Below, one piece after another: positions 5,790 through 10,584 of a stretch of DNA of 10,584 nucleotides. Source of the DNA: Synergistes sp. (GTDB lineage: Bacteria > Synergistota > Synergistia > Synergistales > Synergistaceae). Each line of letters opens with the position of its first letter. Position 1 is the stretch's first letter. A model generated the notes under the pieces. The model had not been told where the DNA came from, searched no databases, and saw nothing but the letters and a program-made list of their open reading frames with translations. Location: assembly GCA_016288355.1 (NCBI GenBank), contig JAEEYY010000182.1, positions 1 through 10,584 on the forward strand, given 5' to 3'. A program made the position numbers and the translations under genes.

Positions 5790-6419
5790 TTATTTCCCGC
5801 GAATGAATATCTTCACTTCATCGCCTTGTGCCGGTCCCTGCTTCAGCGACGAGAGCATGCCCAGCACGGCGCCGCGGACGAAGTCGGCGATGAAATCCTT
5901 CATCGGAAGCTCGCGGCTGCCGATGAAGACCGATGAGCTCCTGTAATTCTCTTCGCGTACGAAAGCCGCCAGTTTTTTTGCCATAAGCGCTTCGTCGCCG
6001 CAGCCGAAGCGGGCAGCTCCGTCGCCGGGGCGCGTTCTGTCGTACTGCATGAAGACGCCCTTTACGTCTTCCGGGCGCGGAGTGTCGCTTTCGACCCAGA
6101 TCTTCGGGAGGTCAAGGTATTTTCCTCCTTCGACGATCACGATCTCGCAGTCCGGAAAATATTTCGATACGATATATTCATGCGAAATGCCGCTTTTTGT
6201 TTCTTCGGCGCGCAGCCCGTCATCCCCCCACAGCACAGCCGTGACGCCGGCGTCCCTCAGCTTTGAAGTGTCGGTCCCTCCCGCGCCAAGAGCTTCCTCA
6301 GAGGTCCTTTTGATATATCCGGTGCGCACTCCGAGGCGTGCAAGCTCCTCGATGAGTCTGCGGCATAAAGTCGTCTTGCCGCTGTTTTTGAAGCCGGAAA
6401 CAGCTATAGTTCTAATCAT
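5790..6419 (-). CDS. mobB: Molybdopterin-guanine dinucleotide biosynthesis protein MobB, with C-terminal extension
   Basis: MobB is a small P-loop GTP-binding protein that assists MobA in forming the guanine dinucleotide form of the molybdenum cofactor. The P-loop GFKNSGKT is at residues 9-16 and is followed by a basic helix. TDTSKLRDAG at 49-58 and VIVEGGK at 94-100, with an aspartate-bearing strand just before it, match the family. The GYIKRT segment (34-39) stands where MobB usually has a -IKH- motif. The protein is 209 aa, longer than the common core of about 160-175. The extra part (about 160-209: FIGSRELPMKDFIADFVRGAVLGMLSSL, then EVKIFIRG) resembles a C-terminal module seen in some anaerobes' MobB proteins. 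The start ATG (6417-6419) overlaps the permease stop by eight bases, so translation is probably coupled. No MobA or molybdoenzyme gene is in view. Confidence 0.88.
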   Translation of the reverse strand: MIRTIAVSGFKNSGKTTLCRRLIEELARLGVRTGYIKRTSEEALGAGGTDTSKLRDAGVTAVLWGDDGLRAEETKSGISHEYIVSKYFPDCEIVIVEGGKYLDLPKIWVESDTPRPEDVKGVFMQYDRTRPGDGAARFGCGDEALMAKKLAAFVREENYRSSSVFIGSRELPMKDFIADFVRGAVLGMLSSLKQGPAQGDEVKIFIRGK

Positions 6420-7554
6420 TTTTTTTCTCTTCTTTCTCTTCTTTCTCTTCAGGATTATTCTCGTAGGGGGTCTTTAATATGCTGTGGTATATGTCCAGCA
6501 CGAAGAGGGCGAGAGAAAGGATAAGCGGCCCCACGAAAACGCCGAGGAAGCCCCATGCATACAGCCCTCCGAAAAGCCCTATGAATATTACGAGCATATG
6601 GATATTGCTGCCCTCGGATATGAATATCGGCTTAATAAAATTATCTATCGTGCTTACGACCAGAAGTCCCCACGCAAGCAGTATCGCGCAGCCTATATAG
6701 TTGCCGTGCAGCAGAAGGACCAATGCCCCCGGCACCCATACCGACGGCGTGCCTACAAACGGTATCATCGCGGTAAGAAACATGCAGAAGCCGAAAAAGA
6801 TAGGATGCGGCAGCTTGACGTACCACCATCCGAGTCCTCCGAGCGCGCCCTGGATCGCGGCGGTCATTATGATGCCGCAGACCACGGCCTTAAGCATCAC
6901 AGCGGTGCGTCCGATGAAGTTTTTGCGGGCCTCGTCGGAGAGCGGCAGCAGGTCGCCGGCGTATGCGATCATCTTATCGCCGTCGCGAACGAGGAAGAAT
7001 GAGGTAATAGCCACGATGAGCATCACCAAAAGCATGGAGAGCAGACTTTCAAAAAGGCGGCTTGAAACTGTGGTGAGGAACGACGTCACATAGCGCGCAT
7101 TGTTCTTTATCAGGGTGTCCATCAAAGGAATGTTCGCTGCCTTTCCGAACTTGTCCGCCAGATATCCGACGAAGGGAATAGTCTTTGCGGCAGCCGTCAG
7201 CTCGCTGTACGAAGCGCTTATCAGACCGCTTTCCATCAGGCTTCTGCTTATGCGCATCGCTTCTCTTGTCACGAATATCGAGATCAGGAGTATAGGAATA
7301 GCCATAAATACCAGGATCACGACGGTGCTTATCGCGGCGGCTACATTTTTGTGCTTTCCGTTCAGCGGGCGCTTATACAGATAATTGAACAGCGGATGCG
7401 CAAAATACGATAAAAGTATCGACCATGCAAGAGGGATGGCGAGCGGTTTGATTATATACCAGGAAACCGCTGCAAAAAACGCCAGCAAAACGATCATCGG
7501 AATGAGGCTTGTGCGAATCTTCTTTGCTGCGTTGGCATATTTTGCGCTGTACAC
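6412..7554 (-). CDS. AI-2E/PerM (DUF20) family transporter
   Basis: The family contains polytopic membrane proteins such as TqsA, YdiK and PerM. Members have been linked to autoinducer-2 export or ion/proton exchange, so the substrate cannot be named here. The 380-aa product has the expected layout: two membrane segments near the N-terminus (about 16-52), another at about 72-95, a soluble loop (about 97-160), and then a cluster of segments from about 165 on. Family-typical motifs in the second half are IPFVGTP (264-270), STIDNFIKPI (301-310) and GGLYAWGFLGVFVGP (329-343). The tail is charged (NNPEEKEEKEEKKND). I chose GTG 7554 because GGGAGGGG (complement of 7561-7568) lies six bases before it and the N-terminus then fits. 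The frame is open up to 7740, but that upstream part is a poor protein and covers the rpsO promoter. mobB overlaps its stop. Confidence 0.9.
   Translation of the reverse strand: MYSAKYANAAKKIRTSLIPMIVLLAFFAAVSWYIIKPLAIPLAWSILLSYFAHPLFNYLYKRPLNGKHKNVAAAISTVVILVFMAIPILLISIFVTREAMRISRSLMESGLISASYSELTAAAKTIPFVGYLADKFGKAANIPLMDTLIKNNARYVTSFLTTVSSRLFESLLSMLLVMLIVAITSFFLVRDGDKMIAYAGDLLPLSDEARKNFIGRTAVMLKAVVCGIIMTAAIQGALGGLGWWYVKLPHPIFFGFCMFLTAMIPFVGTPSVWVPGALVLLLHGNYIGCAILLAWGLLVVSTIDNFIKPIFISEGSNIHMLVIFIGLFGGLYAWGFLGVFVGPLILSLALFVLDIYHSILKTPYENNPEEKEEKEEKKND
6424..6450. repeat. Three exact tandem copies of a 9-base unit
   Basis: TTTCTCTTC occurs three times without change (6424-6432, 6433-6441, 6442-6450). 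On the minus strand it encodes the Glu-Glu-Lys-rich tail of the permease and forms the purine-rich sequence just before the mobB start. Gain or loss of a unit would keep both frames. Confidence 0.9.
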
Positions 7555-7591
7555 AAAGCACCCCTCCCGTCGGCGTAAAGTGAGCGCTATA

Positions 7592-7597
7592 AGTATA
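7592..7597 (-). promoter_or_regulatory. Possible -10 element for the permease-mobB genes
   Basis: The minus strand reads TATACT (complement of 7592-7597), 37 bases before the GTG start. No convincing -35 lies 16-18 bases upstream, so this is a weak call. Confidence 0.3.
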
Positions 7598-7677
7598 ATT
7601 CTTTTTTGACGCTGCCGCCATACGCTTGGGGCAAACAGGTTTTTTTGCCGTAAAAAAGCGCGGAGTGCCTTTTTTGC

Positions 7678-7707
7678 TTGCCAAATCAGCATATGTTCTG
7701 TTAATAT
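7678..7707 (+). promoter_or_regulatory. Probable promoter for rpsO
   Basis: TTGCCA (7678-7683) and TAATAT (7702-7707) are 18 bases apart. A start near 7714 would give a leader of about 83 bases. The leader has short complementary arms, for example CAGGC (7728-7732) with GCCTG (7746-7750), of the kind S15 can use for autoregulation. The fold itself is not established here. Confidence 0.45.
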
Positions 7708-7796
7708 ATTCTCTGCCTCGGCACGGACAGGCGTCAGCACAACCTGCCTGAGCTGAAGGAAATAGGGCGCATCAGGCCCGGACAGGAGTGATATGA

Positions 7797-8063
7797 ATGA
7801 TAGAGAAGGAAAAGAAACAGGCGATCATCGAAGAGTACAAGACGCACGACGCAGACACCGGCTCGACGGAAGTACAGGTGGCCATCCTGACGGCGCGCAT
7901 CCGCGAGCTGACAGAGCATATGAAGGTCCATCAGAAGGACTTCCACAGCCGCCGCGGTCTTCTTATCATGGTCGGTAAGCGCCGCAGGCTGCTGCAGTAT
8001 CTGAAGAGCAGGGATTTCAGCCGCTACCAGTCGCTTATTCAGAGACTCGGCCTGAGACACTGA
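7797..8063 (+). CDS. rpsO: 30S ribosomal protein S15
   Basis: S15 binds the central domain of 16S rRNA early in 30S assembly and contacts 23S rRNA in an intersubunit bridge. The 88-aa product is a full-length match to the usual 88-89 aa. It carries the signature DTGSTEVQVAILTARI (20-35), the HQKDFHSRRGLL rRNA-binding stretch (45-56) and the conserved end RRRLLQYLKSRD-SRYQ-LI-RLGLR. ATG 7797 has AGGAG (7784-7788) eight bases upstream. The ATG at 7793 is in another frame and too close to that site. The gene precedes pnp, a very common pairing in bacteria, with a strong terminator between them. In well-studied species S15 represses its own translation through its mRNA leader, and the leader here is long enough for that. 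Confidence 0.98.
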   Translation: MIEKEKKQAIIEEYKTHDADTGSTEVQVAILTARIRELTEHMKVHQKDFHSRRGLLIMVGKRRRLLQYLKSRDFSRYQSLIQRLGLRH

Positions 8064-8075
8064 TCTTCACACTTT

Positions 8076-8096
8076 CACAAAAAGCAGATTTTTGTG
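8076..8096 (+). other. AT-rich hairpin in the rpsO-pnp gap
   Basis: CACAAAAA (8076-8083) pairs perfectly with TTTTTGTG (8089-8096) around a GCAGA loop, five bases upstream of the rpsO terminator. It has no T tract of its own. It could be a 3'-end stabiliser or a processing site, but this is inference. Confidence 0.5.
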
Positions 8097-8100
8097 CAAT

Positions 8101-8135
8101 ATGGCGGAAGGAGCCGTTCCTTTCGCCATTTTTTT
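8101..8135 (+). terminator. Rho-independent terminator after rpsO
   Basis: A 12-bp stem with one G-U pair is formed by ATGGCGGAAGGA (8101-8112) and TTCCTTTCGCCAT (8117-8129), and a run of seven T (8129-8135) follows. It should stop most rpsO transcripts before pnp or set the S15-to-PNPase ratio. Confidence 0.92.
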
Positions 8136-8160
8136 GTTTTTGTGATATCCTTCTTATGAT
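8134..8160 (+). promoter_or_regulatory. Possible promoter for pnp
   Basis: TATGAT (8155-8160) lies 32 bases before the pnp start. The best -35, TTGTTT (8134-8139), overlaps the end of the terminator T tract and leaves a short 15-base spacer. The need for a promoter after a strong terminator supports it, but the match is modest. Confidence 0.35.
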
Positions 8161-8192
8161 GAAGAAAAAACAGGAGGAATAAGAGGAACAAG

Positions 8193-10526
8193 ATGAAAAA
8201 GATCTACGAAATCGATTTTTACGGCAAGAAGATGTCCTTCGAAGTAGGACGTCTTGCAAAGCAGGCAAATGCCGCGGTACTTGCCAGACACGGAGACACA
8301 GCTCTTCTTGTGACGGCCGTGCTTGCCGAAAAAGCACGCGAGGGAATGGATTTCTTCCCGCTGCTCGTTGATTATGAGGAACGCTACTATTCTGCCGGCA
8401 AGGTGCCGGGAGGATACATCAAACGCGAGGGACGCCCTTCGGAGTCGGCTATTCTGAGCGGCCGCATGATCGACCGTTCTATCCGTTCGCTCTTCCCGGA
8501 GTGGATGAGAAACGACGTGCATGTCGTAGCTACCGTTATGTCGGTGGACCAGAAAAACCCCGCCAATATCCTCGGTATCAACGGCGCGTCATTTGCGCTC
8601 TCCATATCGGATATCCCGTGGGACGGACCGATAGGCGCGGTCAGGATCGGCTGCATCGACGGCAAGCTTGTCGTCAACCCGGATGAGCAGGATCTGCCTA
8701 AAAGCACGCTTGATCTTGTAGTGGCCGGACACAAAGGCGGCATCACGATGGTCGAGGCCGGAGCGAAGGAAGTATCGGAGGATCTCCTGGTAGACGCTAT
8801 GGAGCTGGCTTCCGAAGCGGTCCGCAAGATGGTCGAGTTCATTGAGAGCGCGGTCGCCGAGATCGGAAAGGAAAAGGTCCAGCTTCCGGCGCCCGAAGTC
8901 ATAGAAGAGATAGACGCATGGATGAAAAACAATCTGACGGACGAGATATACGAGGCCGTGCAGATCAATAAGAAGCAGCCGAGAGCCGCGGCGATAGCTG
9001 CCGCTCAGCAGAAGGCTGAAGATGAATTTGCAGAAAAGTACCCGGATTCGCAGAAGTACATCGCAGGCGTTATGGATGAGATGGTAAAGAAAGCCGTCCG
9101 CAGACTTCTCGTTGCCGACAGGAAGAGGGCCGACGGGCGTGCTATGGACGAGCTGCGCCCGATAACCTGCGAAGTGGACATCCTGCCGATGACGCACGGT
9201 TCGGCGCTCTTCACGCGCGGCGAGACGCAGTCGCTCGGCGTCACGACGCTCGGCATGATCGGTCTTGACGACCAGATGATGGACGGCCTGAAGATAGACG
9301 AACCTGCGAAGAGATTTATCCTGCATTATAACTTCCCGCCCTATTCGGTCGGAGAAGTGCGCCCGATGCGCGGCCCCGGACGCCGTGAGATAGGGCATGG
9401 CGCTCTTGCCGAAAGAGCGCTCCGCGCAGTGTTCCCCGAGGAAGAGGAGTTCCCGTATGTGGTGCGCCAGGTGTCTGACATCCTGGAGTCAAACGGTTCC
9501 AGCTCGATGGCCTCAGTCTGCAGCGGCAGTCTTTCGATGATGGCGGCAGGCGTACCCGTGAAGAAGGCCGTTGCCGGCATCGCAATGGGCCTTATCGCCG
9601 ACGAGGGGCAGATATGCATCCTTACGGATATACAGGGTCTTGAGGATCACTACGGAGACATGGACTTCAAGGTAGCCGGAACGCGCGACGGCGTTACCGC
9701 GCTGCAGATGGACAACAAGGCCGGCGGCATCAACCGCGACATACTTACCCAGGCGCTCGCCCAGGCCAAGAAGGGACGCTTCCAGATCCTCGACATCATG
9801 GACAGAACGATATCCGCGCCGCGTCCGGAACTTTCACCGACAGCTCCGAAGATAATCACGTTCAATATCGACCCCGAAAAGATTCGCGATGTTATAGGCT
9901 CGGGCGGAAAGACGATACGCGGCATAGTTCAGCAGACCGGAGCGAAGATAGACGTCGAAGACAGCGGAAAGGTGAGCATTGCCGCCGTTAACGACGAAGC
10001 AGCGCGCATGGCCGAGAAGATCATAAAGGACCTCGTCAGGGAGGTCGAAGCGGGAGAGACATTCGTAGGCACGGTCACAAGGATGCTTTCGTTCGGCGTC
10101 TTCGTCGAGGTGCTTCCCGGCAAGGAAGGGCTGCTTCATGTAAGCGAAGTCAGCAACTACAGAGTTCCTTCGGTAGAAGAAGCCTTTGAGATCGGCGACA
10201 AAGTCCTGGTCACCGTAAAAGAGATAGATGACATGCACCGCGTCAACTTGAGCCGCAAGCGTCTGCTCGGGCAGCTTGACGAGCTTGCGCAGAATCCTGA
10301 ATTCGCGCCTCAGATACCCGCTGAGAAAGAGCGCGAGGAGAGATACTCGCACTTCCCCAAAGGCGGGGGAGAGCGCAGGGAAGGCGGACGCGACCGTGCG
10401 CCGGAGCGTGACCGTGACCGCGACAGAGACCGCGACCGCGGCTTCGACCGTCAGCGCGGCGGGTATGAGGAAGAGGAAAGACCGCACCGCCCGGCAAGGC
10501 GTTTTGAAAGAGAGCGCAGAAATTAA
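8193..10526 (+). CDS. pnp: Polyribonucleotide nucleotidyltransferase (PNPase) with an RD-rich tail
   Basis: PNPase is a trimeric 3'-to-5' phosphorolytic exonuclease of mRNA decay that can also add nucleotides. The 777-aa product has the complete domain order: RNase PH domain 1 (about 5-145), the helical linker domain (about 150-310), RNase PH domain 2 (about 315-550), KH (about 552-612) and S1 (about 620-690). In the second PH domain FTRGETQSLG (340-349) and EDHYGDMDFK (484-493) are intact. Asp485, Asp491 and Lys493 correspond to catalytic Asp486, Asp492 and Lys494 of the E. coli enzyme. The KH loop is IGSGGKTIR (568-576). After S1 comes a low-complexity tail (about 712-777) dominated by Arg, Asp, Glu and Gly, including five Arg-Asp repeats (739-748). 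This makes the protein longer than the usual 700-720 aa. ATG 8193 has AGAGGA (8182-8187) five bases upstream. The stop overlaps the next start. Confidence 0.98.
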   Translation: MKKIYEIDFYGKKMSFEVGRLAKQANAAVLARHGDTALLVTAVLAEKAREGMDFFPLLVDYEERYYSAGKVPGGYIKREGRPSESAILSGRMIDRSIRSLFPEWMRNDVHVVATVMSVDQKNPANILGINGASFALSISDIPWDGPIGAVRIGCIDGKLVVNPDEQDLPKSTLDLVVAGHKGGITMVEAGAKEVSEDLLVDAMELASEAVRKMVEFIESAVAEIGKEKVQLPAPEVIEEIDAWMKNNLTDEIYEAVQINKKQPRAAAIAAAQQKAEDEFAEKYPDSQKYIAGVMDEMVKKAVRRLLVADRKRADGRAMDELRPITCEVDILPMTHGSALFTRGETQSLGVTTLGMIGLDDQMMDGLKIDEPAKRFILHYNFPPYSVGEVRPMRGPGRREIGHGALAERALRAVFPEEEEFPYVVRQVSDILESNGSSSMASVCSGSLSMMAAGVPVKKAVAGIAMGLIADEGQICILTDIQGLEDHYGDMDFKVAGTRDGVTALQMDNKAGGINRDILTQALAQAKKGRFQILDIMDRTISAPRPELSPTAPKIITFNIDPEKIRDVIGSGGKTIRGIVQQTGAKIDVEDSGKVSIAAVNDEAARMAEKIIKDLVREVEAGETFVGTVTRMLSFGVFVEVLPGKEGLLHVSEVSNYRVPSVEEAFEIGDKVLVTVKEIDDMHRVNLSRKRLLGQLDELAQNPEFAPQIPAEKEREERYSHFPKGGGERREGGRDRAPERDRDRDRDRDRGFDRQRGGYEEEERPHRPARRFERERRN

Positions 10527-10584
10527 TGGCTGAGCAGATCAAAGTAAAAGTTAAGAACTGTGGCTGCGCTGAGCTGCCGGTATA
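10526..10584 (+). CDS. dut: Probable dUTPase, N-terminal fragment
   Basis: An ATG at 10526-10528 shares its A with the pnp stop codon (TAATG), so translation is likely to be coupled. Only about 19 codons are in the window, giving MAEQIKVKVKNCGCAELPV. The pattern of a short basic beta strand followed by a -LPVY-like segment resembles the start of trimeric dUTP nucleotidohydrolase, where -LP-YAT-GAAG-DL follows. The enzyme removes dUTP and makes dUMP for thymidylate synthesis. The catalytic motifs lie beyond the window edge, so the family call is tentative. Confidence 0.55.
   Translation, partial: MAEQIKVKVKNCGCAELPV

Noticed and set aside
7635..7676. A6-GCGC-GGA-GTGC-C-T6 hairpin upstream of rpsO (a terminator-like shape)
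   Set aside because: Only four GC-type pairs, with no transcript known to end there. It is more likely part of the AT-rich promoter region between the divergent genes.
7555..7740. Sixty-two-codon N-terminal extension of the permease frame
   Set aside because: Rich in Arg, Lys and Gln with no family resemblance, overlaps the rpsO promoter and leader, and the GTG at 7554 has a strong ribosome site.
8589..9398. 269-codon minus-strand open frame opposite pnp
   Set aside because: Shadow of pnp, low-quality composition rich in Arg, His and Leu, and no ribosome site or recognisable domain.

Overview
The window reads as a compact bacterial chromosome segment of moderately high G+C with strong Shine-Dalgarno sites, sigma-70-type promoters and Rho-independent terminators. 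No mobile element, CRISPR array, tRNA or rRNA gene was found. The mix (UPF0210, Der, a 103-aa HU, PlsY, PgsA, MobB, an AI-2E-type permease, rpsO-pnp with an arginine/aspartate-rich PNPase tail) suggests a Gram-negative-type anaerobe. Synergistota is my best guess, but it is inference from general familiarity and was not tested.

Layout: bases 1-3160 run rightward. They hold the C-terminal half of a UPF0210 (DUF711) protein, the double GTPase Der, the nucleoid protein HU with its own promoter and terminator, and the acyltransferase PlsY with its own promoter. Bases 3199-3708 form a separate regulated unit: a clean promoter, an RNA leader with the core of a SAM-I-type (S-box) riboswitch, an intrinsic terminator that competes with an antiterminator, and a 102-aa protein I do not recognise. 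A stretch of about 515 bases without a convincing gene follows (3709-4225). It contains GC-rich hairpins and ends in a promoter whose spacer holds a perfect 14-base palindrome. That promoter drives a 261-aa protein with two zinc ribbons.

From 7554 back to 5102 the genes run leftward: an AI-2E/PerM-family permease, mobB (start overlapping the permease stop) and pgsA. They converge on the zinc-ribbon gene at a strong terminator. From about 7678 to the end the genes run rightward again: rpsO, a strong terminator, pnp, and the first 19-20 codons of a probable dUTPase whose start overlaps the pnp stop.

Most of the window is housekeeping: ribosome maturation (Der, S15), RNA turnover (PNPase), nucleoid structure (HU), phospholipid synthesis (PlsY, PgsA) and molybdenum cofactor maturation (MobB). 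The unusual part is 3199-3708, where a SAM-sensing leader that seems to lack the usual P4 helix controls a lone small protein with no obvious link to methionine or SAM metabolism.
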